From: G963662265 sp963668545
GTDB taxonomy: Bacteria; Spirochaetota; Spirochaetia; CADAEX01
DNA: 64,000 nt
Direction of reading: 5' to 3'
Assembly (NCBI GenBank): GCA_963668545.1
Contig: OY764868.1
Span: 310,001 to 374,000 of the forward strand
Shown here piece by piece: positions 19,207-26,562 of this stretch. Position 1 is the first letter of the stretch; every line of letters starts with the position of its first letter. A program made the position numbers and the translations under genes. The notes under the pieces were generated by a model. It saw only the letters and a list, made by a program, of their open reading frames with translations. It was not told the DNA's origin and did not search any database.

Positions 19207-20334
19207 TTGAGTAAACGTGATTATTATGAAGTCCTTGGAGTAGCTAAAGATGCCTCCAAGGATGAGATTAAAAAAGCATATAGAAAACTTGCAATAAAGT
19301 ATCATCCTGATAAAAATGCAGGTAACAAAGAAGCTGAGGAGAAATTCAAGGAAGCGACAGAGGCATACGAGGTTTTAAGCGACGATTCAAAGAAATCTGC
19401 TTATGATCAGTTCGGTTTTGCCGGAGTTGACGGAATGGGAGGCGGAGCCCATGATTATTCTTCTGTTTTCCGCGATTTTGAGGATATATTCGGTGATTTC
19501 TCCGGCATCTTTGATTCCTTTTTCGGAGGCGGAGGAGGAAGAGCCAGAAGGGGCGGTTCGAGAAATGTTCCAAGGGGAGCAGATCTCAGATACAACCTTG
19601 ATGTCTCTTTCAAGGATGCTGTTTTCGGAACAAAAGTGGAGATAGCATTCAATAAGAATTCCTCATGTACAACCTGTTCAGGTTCAGGTGCAGCTCCGGG
19701 TTCTGGAAGAAAGACCTGCTCAACTTGCGGCGGTGCAGGCCAGGTAAGAAGAAATTCGGGATTTTTCTCAATCGCATCTCCATGCCCGACATGTCATGGA
19801 GAGGGTTTTATTCTTGATAATCCATGTAAAAGCTGCGGCGGAAGCGGTGTAGAAAGAAAGAAGCAGAAAATCAAGGTCACAATACCTGCTGGTATTGAAA
19901 CAGGCAAGAGGATCAGTATTCCCGGTCAGGGTGATGCAGGTCCCAACGGTGGAGAACCAGGAGACCTGTATGTATTCATAAATGTCAGACCGCATGAATA
20001 TTTTGAACGAAGCGGTGAGGACCTTTACTGCATGATACCTATTTCTTTTACGCAGGCAGCTCTCGGAACAACAATATATGTAAGCACGCTGGATGAAAAG
20101 AAGGTTAAGCTGAAGATACCTGCCGGGACCCAGAACGGAAAAGTATTGAGGCTTAGAGGTGAAGGGGTTCCCAATCTGCACAATCCCAGGAAAAGGGGAG
20201 ATATGTATCTCAAGATACATGTGGAAGTACCTGTAAGGCTTTCGACAAAACAGAAGCAGCTTATTGAAGAACTTTCACAGAATTCGGAAAATACAGAAAA
20301 CCCGAAGCCGGTAAGGCTTTCATCACTGGGCTAG
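19207..20334 (+). CDS. dnaJ: Chaperone DnaJ (Hsp40)
   Basis: Type I J-protein that stimulates the DnaK ATPase. The 375-residue protein starts at TTG 19207 with only a weak ribosome site, 18 bp after dnaK, so translation may depend on coupling. The J domain (1-70) holds the HPD triad, followed by a Gly/Phe-rich region (about 75-115). The zinc domain has all four CxxCxGxG units (CTTCSGSG, CSTCGGAG, CPTCHGEG, CKSCGGSG). The C-terminal substrate domains are complete. A perfect terminator hairpin follows. Confidence 0.97.
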   Translation: MSKRDYYEVLGVAKDASKDEIKKAYRKLAIKYHPDKNAGNKEAEEKFKEATEAYEVLSDDSKKSAYDQFGFAGVDGMGGGAHDYSSVFRDFEDIFGDFSGIFDSFFGGGGGRARRGGSRNVPRGADLRYNLDVSFKDAVFGTKVEIAFNKNSSCTTCSGSGAAPGSGRKTCSTCGGAGQVRRNSGFFSIASPCPTCHGEGFILDNPCKSCGGSGVERKKQKIKVTIPAGIETGKRISIPGQGDAGPNGGEPGDLYVFINVRPHEYFERSGEDLYCMIPISFTQAALGTTIYVSTLDEKKVKLKIPAGTQNGKVLRLRGEGVPNLHNPRKRGDMYLKIHVEVPVRLSTKQKQLIEELSQNSENTENPKPVRLSSLG

Positions 20335-20356
20335 AAAGTTGCGGATTATAAAATAG

Positions 20357-20384
20357 ACCATCCTGAAGACAGGATGGTTTTTTT
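20357..20384 (+). terminator. Terminator of the grpE-dnaK-dnaJ transcript
   Basis: A 9-bp perfect stem (ACCATCCTG 20357-20365 with CAGGATGGT 20370-20378), an AAGA loop and a run of seven T. Confidence 0.9.
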
Positions 20385-20386
20385 AT

Positions 20387-20415
20387 AAAAAAAGCAGTCT
20401 GCTGATACAGACTGC
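20387..20415 (-). terminator. Terminator of the lemA transcript
   Basis: On the minus strand, an 8-bp stem (20408-20415 with 20394-20401, GCAGTCTG/CAGACTGC), a 6-nt loop and seven T (20387-20393). It is back-to-back with the dnaJ terminator, which separates the two convergent transcripts. Confidence 0.85.
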
Positions 20416-20441
20416 CTGAGGATTTAAATATAACCAGCTTT

Positions 20442-21020
20442 TTAAAATTCAACTTTTGGAGCCTGCCTGGCTGTCTCAGAAACTTCAAAGTAGTCTTTCT
20501 TTTCCAGTCCCATGGAGGATGCTATTATTGAAGCGGGGAACATCCTTATTTTTGTGTTGAAAACTTTTACCTGGTCATTATACCTTTTCCTTGCTACTGT
20601 AAGCCTGTTTTCAGTTCCCGCCAGTTCATCCTGGAGTTTTAGAAAATTACTGTCTGATTTCAGCTGCGGGTAATTCTCAACAACAACAAGAAGCCTGGAC
20701 AGCGCACTCTGCAGCTGGTTGTACCCTTCAGCTTTTTCTGAAACAGAAGATGCCCCTGCCAGTCTGGATCTGGCATTGGCAATGTTTGTGAAAACCTCTT
20801 TTTCATGCGATGCAAATCCTTTTACTGTAGCGACAATATTTGGTATAAGGTCGCTTCTTCTCTGAAGCTGGTTGTCAACTTCAGCCCATGATGATGCAAT
20901 ATTCTCCTCAGCTGCAATAAGGGCATTTCTTGTACCTATATACCATGAAAAGAATGAACCTGCAGCAATAAGAATTACTGCAAGCGGAACAACTATAAAA
21001 AGCAGTTTGTTTTTTCCCAT
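20442..21020 (-). CDS. lemA: LemA-family membrane protein
   Basis: A 192-residue LemA protein: a short cytoplasmic or periplasmic start, one transmembrane helix (about residues 5-25), then a helical bundle with the family signatures NALIAAEENIASSWAEVDNQ and QRRSDLIPNIVATVKGFASH. The start is set at 21020, preceded by GGAG at the right distance; the frame extends eight codons further without a better site. LemA genes commonly neighbour a TPM-domain gene, as here. Function unknown in general; envelope association is likely. Confidence 0.93.
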   Translation of the reverse strand: MGKNKLLFIVVPLAVILIAAGSFFSWYIGTRNALIAAEENIASSWAEVDNQLQRRSDLIPNIVATVKGFASHEKEVFTNIANARSRLAGASSVSEKAEGYNQLQSALSRLLVVVENYPQLKSDSNFLKLQDELAGTENRLTVARKRYNDQVKVFNTKIRMFPASIIASSMGLEKKDYFEVSETARQAPKVEF

Positions 21021-21131
21021 TTTTTTCTCCTGAAAAACAAACAAAACCGGATACTAAAAAAATCCGGTCTGTAAGCAGTTTTTTATATATTATGCAGCAC
21101 ACAGGCTGCTTTTTTTAAACGCCGGACGGAA

Positions 21132-21920
21132 TCAGAATCCGCGTGATGCGCCTCCGCCTCCGAAACCTCCGCCTCCGAAACCGGAAAATCCACCGCCTGA
21201 GAAACCGCTGCCGGAAAAGCCGCCGCCTCTGCTCCCGAATCCGCCTCCGTAATATCCTCTTCTGCTGAAGCCTGTCAGCAGAAAGATCGGAAGAAAAAAT
21301 CTCCCTCCGCCGAGAAAAATAAAAAGAAATATAATTATATCAAATAAAGAGATACCCCTGCGGACAGGTCTTGCCGAGTATTGAGAAGGTCTTTTTATCT
21401 GGTTCAGTGCTGATTCATCTATTTTTATGTTGTATTCATCAGCAACAACTGAAGCGACTGCAAGAGCACCGTTCTTAAGTCCTCCGCTGTAATCTCCATT
21501 TCTCAGGAGAGGCATCATGTATCTGTCTAGTATTTCTCCCGATATACCGTCTGTTACAGCCCCTTCAAGGCCATAGCCGACTTCTATCCTTACTTTTCTG
21601 TCTCCCTTGCTTAACACAATGAGAATGCCGTTATCTTTTCCCTTTTCACCAATTCCCCAGTCCCCTGCAACTTCAATGGAAAAATCCTCAATTGAGCCGT
21701 AGGGAGCAATTGAGTTTACAGTAAGGACAGCAATTTCCGCTCCTGTTTTCTTTTTAACTGTTTCTGAAACAGCTGATATTATTTTTGAATCTTCGCTGCT
21801 AATAACGCCTGCATAATCAGATACATACCCTTTGTAACCCGGCAGTGAGAAAACTGAAAAAGCTGTCAGCAGGAAGAGCAGTGATAACAGGAATATATTC
21901 CTTGATAATGATCTATTCAT
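21132..21920 (-). CDS. TPM-domain (YgcG-family) exported membrane protein
   Basis: A 262-residue protein with a signal peptide (about 8-26), a TPM domain (about 30-150, with YVSDYAGVIS, GAEIAVLTVNS and VRIEVGYGLEGAVTDG), a transmembrane segment (about 190-215) and a Gly/Ser/Phe-rich tail of about 45 residues. This order is typical of YgcG-like proteins found next to LemA. TPM domains of some relatives have phosphatase activity, and plant and bacterial members aid photosystem or membrane-protein maintenance; the role here is unknown. It starts two bases after the stop of the upstream nucleotidyltransferase gene, so the two share a transcript. Confidence 0.9.
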   Translation of the reverse strand: MNRSLSRNIFLLSLLFLLTAFSVFSLPGYKGYVSDYAGVISSEDSKIISAVSETVKKKTGAEIAVLTVNSIAPYGSIEDFSIEVAGDWGIGEKGKDNGILIVLSKGDRKVRIEVGYGLEGAVTDGISGEILDRYMMPLLRNGDYSGGLKNGALAVASVVADEYNIKIDESALNQIKRPSQYSARPVRRGISLFDIIIFLFIFLGGGRFFLPIFLLTGFSRRGYYGGGFGSRGGGFSGSGFSGGGFSGFGGGGFGGGGASRGF

Positions 21921-21922
21921 GG

Positions 21923-22633
21923 TTAAAAATCCATTTCATCGATTTTTTCAGTAAGTTCTATAAGAAATGACAGAATACTGAATATGTCGGATGTTATTGT
22001 ATCTTTATCCTTATTAAACAGCTTTAATCCCCTTTCCTGATCAATTCTGTAGGCTTCAGCTGCTTTTATCACTATTTCTTTTTGGTCAAGCCCTTTTACT
22101 TCAACCTTCCTTAGTCTCAGAGCTCCCCTGAGGACAGACTCTATACTGCCTGATGTTTTATTCAGTGCTATTGAAAGGTAGCGCCTGTTCCCCCCTGATG
22201 CTGTTATCAGCTGTCTCAGCTGGTTAATAATTCCTCTCAAGGCTGATTCTGTCTGATGTCTGAGATTTTTATCAGCAAGGTCAAGCCTTTGTACAGGATC
22301 ATCCCCTTTGATAAGGATATAACTGTCTCTGATATCACTGTATTCCATTGGGAAAACATCTGCTGATGAAATGAATTCATTCTCAGTCATGATAAGCGGT
22401 GTTACCCTGTATTTTTTTATCAATCCTGATGCTTTTTTACCGAAATCCATAATTGATTCAGGACTGCTTTCTTTAAGAAGAATCAGCAGATTTATATCCG
22501 AGTATCTGCTGTTGTTGCCTCGGGCAACGCTTCCGTAGAGTATTACTGATGCTATGTTTTCTTCAAATGATTTTTCAAGAAGAGAAACAACTTTTTCCCT
22601 GATTACAGTATTTATAATATAAGACTGCTCCAT
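21923..22633 (-). CDS. Nucleotidyltransferase-fold protein with altered active site
   Basis: A 236-residue protein whose N-terminal 100 residues match the MNT-type nucleotidyltransferase fold: ILYGSVARGNNSRYSDINLLIL. In active members the last part reads S-D-x-D; here the second metal-binding Asp is Asn (codon AAT read on the minus strand). The C-terminal half (about 120-230) is helical and resembles the substrate or partner domain that accompanies such proteins. It is co-transcribed with the TPM and probably the LemA gene. Likely either inactive or substrate-altered; no toxin/antitoxin partner (HEPN) is visible beside it as a separate gene. Confidence 0.75.
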   Translation of the reverse strand: MEQSYIINTVIREKVVSLLEKSFEENIASVILYGSVARGNNSRYSDINLLILLKESSPESIMDFGKKASGLIKKYRVTPLIMTENEFISSADVFPMEYSDIRDSYILIKGDDPVQRLDLADKNLRHQTESALRGIINQLRQLITASGGNRRYLSIALNKTSGSIESVLRGALRLRKVEVKGLDQKEIVIKAAEAYRIDQERGLKLFNKDKDTITSDIFSILSFLIELTEKIDEMDF

Positions 22634-22792
22634 TATTTTCTCCTGCTGTGTTTATTTAAAGATAATCAATTGGAGGATATGAGACAACTAGATTTTGATA
22701 TTGAAATAAAATACTTAAATAAAGGACAATCTTTAATCAGATGTGATTGTAAAGAGATGGGGTTTTTTATATTCCTGAACAAAATACATATC

Positions 22793-23368
22793 TTATTTTT
22801 TTCCGGTTCTGGTTTTTTTACCTCCTCCAAGTTCCCTATACTTGTTTCTCAGGGCTTTTTCGTTTATCAGCATCAGCTTGAGGAGAGCCGGTTTTGCTTT
22901 TTTCTTTCCTTCGAGTTCAAGTATCTTTACTGCCAGGTTGTAAAGTCGTCTTACGCCCTGAATAGAGGGGATGGATGTTTCAAACTGTTCTGCCAGTTCA
23001 TAATCAAGCATCTTGCTGTTGACTTCGAGAAATTCTTTCAGCTCATCCTTACCCCATTTCATATGTTTGCCTTTGCTGAAATCATATTTTTCCATTCTGT
23101 TTTTTGTTCTCTCTGCAGAACCTTTCATTTTAATTTTTTTCCAGTGGGGATGTCTGTTTCTGGCATAATTAATATCATCTATAGTGAATCCTGTTTTTTT
23201 AAGCCAGATTCTTGTAACTTTTCTTTTTTCAGCAGGAGTTAGTGAACTTTGAACAGAAAAATCAATATATGATTCAGGTGTTTTTCTCAAAAGAAGCTTT
23301 TTCATTTCAGGTGTCAGCTGATCCTCTGGTTCCTTTTTCCTGGAAGTCCCTGTTTCTTTTTTCTTCAT
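22793..23368 (-). CDS. Small basic protein with SANT/Myb-like helix-turn-helix
   Basis: A 191-residue, Lys/Arg-rich protein (unrecognised family). Residues about 98-145 (MKWGKDELKEFLEVNS, then LAEQFETSIPSIQGVRRLYN) have the spacing of a SANT/Myb-like or regulatory-type helix-turn-helix: a Trp, an acidic helix, a turn, then a recognition helix with Arg-Arg. Both termini are unstructured and strongly basic, which suggests nucleic-acid binding. The opposite strand is also open (22670-23242), but this strand has the protein-like composition. It lies alone between the LemA cluster and the aro leader region. Confidence 0.65.
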   Translation of the reverse strand: MKKKETGTSRKKEPEDQLTPEMKKLLLRKTPESYIDFSVQSSLTPAEKRKVTRIWLKKTGFTIDDINYARNRHPHWKKIKMKGSAERTKNRMEKYDFSKGKHMKWGKDELKEFLEVNSKMLDYELAEQFETSIPSIQGVRRLYNLAVKILELEGKKKAKPALLKLMLINEKALRNKYRELGGGKKTRTGKK

Positions 23369-23676
23369 AAAATTTTCCTATAAAGTCAGTTCGTTATATA
23401 TATAAGATAAAACAAATATATTCAGAATACAATAGTAAACTAAAAATCATGGTGAGAATTATCTATGCAGGTTGAATCATTTAATGGGGCATGACTTGAA
23501 AATATTAAGAATCAGCTAACTGTATCTTTTTTAAACTGATGCTGAAACAGTGCGGAATAATGAATTTTGAGAAGGATGTTGTCAGAACATGATGATGAAT
23601 ATCCAGAGGCACGATCCTTTTATGTGTTCTTTTTCAAAGAAACAGTGAAAAATAGTATAAAAAAGAGATTGATCTA
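23369..23676. other. Non-coding stretch before the aro promoter
   Basis: About 310 bp that are AT-rich and contain no convincing gene, RNA gene or repeat. It should include the promoter for the small basic protein on the minus strand, but I see no clear match. Confidence 0.5.
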
Positions 23677-23705
23677 TTGACAAATATGGGTAAAAATACT
23701 ATTAA
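23677..23705 (+). promoter_or_regulatory. Promoter of the aromatic amino acid operon
   Basis: TTGACA at 23677-23682, exactly 17 bp, TATTAA at 23700-23705. The expected transcription start is near 23712, about 40 nt before the leader peptide ATG. Confidence 0.75.
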
Positions 23706-23751
23706 GTTTTAACAGTATTTTTATATTGATATTTTGGAGAAAATTTAACTG

Positions 23752-23817
23752 ATGAATGCATTAAGCAGAACAAACAGCTTTTATTTTTATTTTTTTTACG
23801 GAACTCGCGATAATTAA
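23752..23817 (+). CDS. Phe/Tyr leader peptide of the aro operon
   Basis: A 21-codon reading frame (ATG 23752, TAA 23815-23817) preceded by GGAG at 23736-23739. Codons 10-16 (23779-23799) read Phe-Tyr-Phe-Tyr-Phe-Phe-Tyr. Seven consecutive aromatic codons match the two end products of the operon downstream. This is the classical arrangement of an amino-acid attenuation leader such as that of enteric pheA, but it senses both Phe and Tyr. The peptide itself probably has no function beyond ribosome stalling. Confidence 0.85.
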   Translation: MNALSRTNSFYFYFFYGTRDN

Positions 23818-23819
23818 AA

Positions 23820-23876
23820 CCTGATATCACAGGAATATTATATGAGCCGTGATCAGGAGATCACGGCTTTTTTTTT
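23820..23876 (+). promoter_or_regulatory. Transcription attenuator (antiterminator / terminator pair)
   Basis: Terminator: AGCCGTGATC (23845-23854), loop AGGA, GATCACGGCT (23859-23868), then nine T to 23876; the 10-bp stem is perfect. Competing antiterminator: CCTGAT (23820-23825) pairs with ATCAGG (23852-23857), continued by CAC (23828-23830) with GTG (23849-23851) and GG (23832-23833) with CC (23847-23848), with small bulges. A small CCTG/CAGG hairpin (23820-23823, 23830-23833) is the third alternative. A ribosome stalled at the aromatic codons would leave 23820-23833 free, which favours read-through. A ribosome at the stop codon would cover it, which favours termination. Confidence 0.85.
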
Positions 23877-24036
23877 ACAAACAGGATGTTTGTCACCAGT
23901 ACCTGTTGCCAGGTACTGGCACAGGTGATGCCGATCCGCCAAGGATGGCGATAAGATCGGCAAGAACAGGACGCAAGTCACTGCATAGCGGCGCAAATGA
24001 TAACGGTATTGCTTAATGCCGGTGACCAGGAGAGGG
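23877..24036 (+). ncRNA. Densely folded leader RNA with GGA hairpins
   Basis: The leader between the attenuator and the DAHP synthase start can fold almost completely. Stems: 23877-23883/23887-23893 (7 bp); CCAGTACCTG 23896-23905 with 23910-23919 (10 bp, perfect); GCCGATC 23930-23936 with 23955-23961, enclosing CGCC/GGCG with hexaloop AAGGAT; CAGGAC 23967-23972 with GTC and CTG (23977-23983) closing a GCAA tetraloop; CGGTATT 24004-24010 with AATGCCG 24015-24021. GTCAC (23977-23981) can alternatively pair with GTGAC (24022-24026), just before the ribosome site. GGA occurs in the attenuator loop, in the first and third hairpins, in the GCAA hairpin and in the Shine-Dalgarno region. No known riboswitch class was recognised. 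Confidence 0.55.
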
Positions 24037-24038
24037 AT

Positions 24039-24863
24039 ATGAATAAACTTAAACTGGCTTCAATAGAGGCTAAAAAGGAACGGACGACAATCAAGGTCGG
24101 AAATGTGGAAATCGGAAAGGATTTTGTCATCATAGGAGGGCCCTGCAGTGTAGAGTCTGAAGAGCAGACTATCAAAACTGCAATAGCAGTCAAGAAAGGG
24201 GGAGGAGACATGCTGAGGGGAGGAGCATTCAAACCAAGGACTTCTCCCTATGATTTTCAGGGTCTTGGTATGACAGGTCTTAAAATACTCGACAAGGCCA
24301 GAAGGGAAACAGGGCTTCCAATTGTAACTGAAGTTGTTGATGCCCGGGATGTTTCATGGGTCTGTGAGTATGCTGATATAATCCAGATAGGGGCAAGAAA
24401 TATGCAGAACTTCTCACTCCTGAAAGAAGCCGGAAGGGCAAGAAAACCTGTTCTTCTGAAACGGGGTATGTATTCAACATTGTCTGAATGGATTAACTGT
24501 GCAGAATATATTCTTGCTGAAGGTAATCCTGATGTTATTCTCTGTGAAAGAGGTATAAGAACCTTTGAAACATATACAAGAAATACCCTGGATCTCAGCA
24601 TAGTACCAGCAGTAAAGGAAGTTACTCATCTTCCGATCATGGTGGACCCATCACATGGTACAGGAAGGATAAGCCTGGTAGCACCAATGGCAATGTCTTC
24701 TGTAGTTGCGGGTGCTGACGGAATACTTGTTGAGGTTCATGTTGATCCTGCAAATGCCCTTTCTGATGCAGGCCAGCAGCTCAAGCCGAATGAATTTGCA
24801 AAGCTGGTTTCCCAGATCAGAAAACTCAAGAAAAGTCATGAGCAGATAATAAACAACAAGTGA
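24039..24863 (+). CDS. aroF: DAHP synthase (3-deoxy-7-phosphoheptulonate synthase, type I beta)
   Basis: First committed step of aromatic biosynthesis: phosphoenolpyruvate plus erythrose 4-phosphate to DAHP. The 274-residue protein from ATG 24039 (ribosome site AGGAGAGGG directly upstream) is the catalytic TIM barrel of the AroA/KdsA-like beta subfamily: FVIIGGPCSVES, LRGGAFKPRTSPY, QIGARNMQNF, LLKRGM, DPSHGTGR and EVHVDP carry the metal and substrate ligands. It lacks the N-terminal ferredoxin-like regulatory domain of about 70 residues found in the Thermotoga type, so allosteric feedback is probably absent. The frame extends 14 codons upstream to 23997, but that start has no ribosome site and lies inside the folded leader. 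First structural gene of the operon. Confidence 0.96.
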   Translation: MNKLKLASIEAKKERTTIKVGNVEIGKDFVIIGGPCSVESEEQTIKTAIAVKKGGGDMLRGGAFKPRTSPYDFQGLGMTGLKILDKARRETGLPIVTEVVDARDVSWVCEYADIIQIGARNMQNFSLLKEAGRARKPVLLKRGMYSTLSEWINCAEYILAEGNPDVILCERGIRTFETYTRNTLDLSIVPAVKEVTHLPIMVDPSHGTGRISLVAPMAMSSVVAGADGILVEVHVDPANALSDAGQQLKPNEFAKLVSQIRKLKKSHEQIINNK

Positions 24864-24875
24864 CAGGCAGGTTTT

Positions 24876-25934
24876 ATGAAACAGAAGCTGGTGGTAGATA
24901 CAGGAAGCAGCAGGTCGGAAATATTTGTCGGCGAGACAGTAGGTAATATTTCTGAATATGCAGCCGGTCGTAATACAATAATTATTACAGATAAAACAGT
25001 TGACTCTCTTTATGGAAAGTTTTTTGCCGATTACAGAAAAATCATTATAGGAGAGGGTGAAGAGAATAAAACACTCTCAACCCTGGAATATATATATGAA
25101 AAGCTGACTTTTTTTTCTGCTGACAGGAATACCCTTCTCATAGGAATCGGCGGGGGGATTGTTACAGATATAACCGGATTTGCCGCTTCAACCTTCATGA
25201 GAGGCATTCCTTATGGATTTGTATCGACAACGCTTCTTTCCCAGGTTGATGCCGGGGTCGGAGGCAAAAACGGGGTTAATTTCAGAAATATAAAGAATAT
25301 GATAGGAACTATCAATCAGCCGGAATTTGTTATTGCTGATACACAGACTCTTCAGTCGCTTCCTGATGTGGAGATTGTTTCAGGTATGGGAGAACTGGTA
25401 AAGCATGTTTTTCTGGATGGAGAAGATTCCGGGAATATTCTGATTTCTGTACTCGGAAGCCGCTTCAGCCCTTCAGATTTCATTAAAAAAGACAGGGATC
25501 TTCTTGATGATCTTATTTTCAGTTCGCTTAAAGTCAAGGCAGGAATTGTTTCAGATGATGAAAGAGAACAGGGCAGAAGACGTCTTCTGAATCTCGGGCA
25601 CACACTGGGACATGCTGTAGAGGTTGCAGAAAAAATCCCTCACGGCATAGCTGTAATAAAGGGAATGATTTTCGCAGCAGCTTTTTCAGTGAAGAAAGGT
25701 TATCTGCCTGAAAAAGAAGCATCGAAAATAAACAGCATCCTTAAAAGACTTGTAACTGAGACAGAGGTGGATGCAGAAAGGGAAAAACTCAAAGAGATTA
25801 TAATGCATGACAAGAAGCGTGATAATGACAGAATATATTTTGTGTTTTTAAAGGGAATAGGGAAACCGTTTATTGAAAAAATTGAAGTCAGCGAACTTCT
25901 GGAGGCTCTTGATGATTTGTGTATCGGTAGGTGA
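24876..25934 (+). CDS. aroB: 3-dehydroquinate synthase
   Basis: Converts DAHP to 3-dehydroquinate using NAD and a divalent metal. The 352-residue length is normal. The NAD-binding part shows LLIGIGGGIVTDITGFAA, followed by STTLLSQVDAGVGGKNGVNF and KNMIGTINQP. Metal ligands are visible as the Glu in GMGELVKHV, the His in LGHTLGHAVE and the His in IPHGIAV. It lies 12 bp after DAHP synthase. The next gene starts inside its last 23 bases, with GGAGG (25901-25905) within the aroB coding sequence. Confidence 0.96.
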   Translation: MKQKLVVDTGSSRSEIFVGETVGNISEYAAGRNTIIITDKTVDSLYGKFFADYRKIIIGEGEENKTLSTLEYIYEKLTFFSADRNTLLIGIGGGIVTDITGFAASTFMRGIPYGFVSTTLLSQVDAGVGGKNGVNFRNIKNMIGTINQPEFVIADTQTLQSLPDVEIVSGMGELVKHVFLDGEDSGNILISVLGSRFSPSDFIKKDRDLLDDLIFSSLKVKAGIVSDDEREQGRRRLLNLGHTLGHAVEVAEKIPHGIAVIKGMIFAAAFSVKKGYLPEKEASKINSILKRLVTETEVDAEREKLKEIIMHDKKRDNDRIYFVFLKGIGKPFIEKIEVSELLEALDDLCIGR

Positions 25935-26562
25935 AAGCAGCTGGAAGAATGCCGCAGAGAAAGCCTTAAGATATCAGTTCACTGAAATCAGACTTGATTA
26001 TCTTGAAGATATTTCTCCGGAATCTGTTTCAGCTGTATTTTCAACCGGAAGCGGGGATAAAATAGCAACATTCAGAAAAAATAATTCAGCTTCTGATGAT
26101 GAAAGAATAAACATGATTAAAAAGGCTTTGGAATCAGGCGCAGCTTATGCTGATGTTGATATTGAGAATGATGCGGATTTTATAAAATCAGTATCAGATG
26201 CAGCAAAAAATAATGGTGCCCTGCTTATAATATCGTATCATAATTTTGATGAAACCCCTCTGAAGGATGTATTGGATCGTGTTATTGAAAAGGCTGCTTC
26301 ACTTGGGGCAGACATAGTAAAGATAGCATGCAGGGCTGAATCAGCTGAGGAAGCTGAAAGACTTTTAAGTCTCCCTTCTCTCCGGAATAATATAGTAATA
26401 GCAGGAATGGGCAGCATGGGGGAAAGGGTAAGGGTTCTTTCCCCATTTGTCAGAAGCCTTTTTACATATGCATGCCCGGATAACGGAAAAGCTGTTGCCC
26501 CGGGGCAGGTCCCCTATTCACAGCTTCTTGAAAAGCAGAAGAGGCTCATTAATGAATGGTAG
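25912..26562 (+). CDS. aroD: 3-dehydroquinate dehydratase, type I
   Basis: Dehydrates 3-dehydroquinate through a Schiff base. The start is ATG 25912, seven bases after GGAGG, giving 216 residues, normal for the monofunctional class I enzyme. The visible motifs are FTEIRLDYLED, ISYHNFDETP with the general-base His, VKIACRA with the Schiff-base Lys, and IAGMGSMG near the end. It overlaps aroB by 23 bp and the next gene by 11 bp. The longer frame from 25873 has no ribosome site and would add residues unlike the family. Confidence 0.94.
   Translation: MICVSVGESSWKNAAEKALRYQFTEIRLDYLEDISPESVSAVFSTGSGDKIATFRKNNSASDDERINMIKKALESGAAYADVDIENDADFIKSVSDAAKNNGALLIISYHNFDETPLKDVLDRVIEKAASLGADIVKIACRAESAEEAERLLSLPSLRNNIVIAGMGSMGERVRVLSPFVRSLFTYACPDNGKAVAPGQVPYSQLLEKQKRLINEW

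Noticed and set aside
22670..23242. 190-residue open frame on the plus strand
   Set aside because: It is antisense to the basic protein, has aberrant composition and no ribosome site.
23893..24030. c-di-GMP (GEMM-I) riboswitch
   Set aside because: The GGACGCAAG string recalls part of the motif, but the essential GGCAAACC half and the tetraloop helix are missing.
23706..24038. T-box leader
   Set aside because: No conserved AGGGTGGNACCGCG block; the leader peptide and alternative helices explain the region instead.
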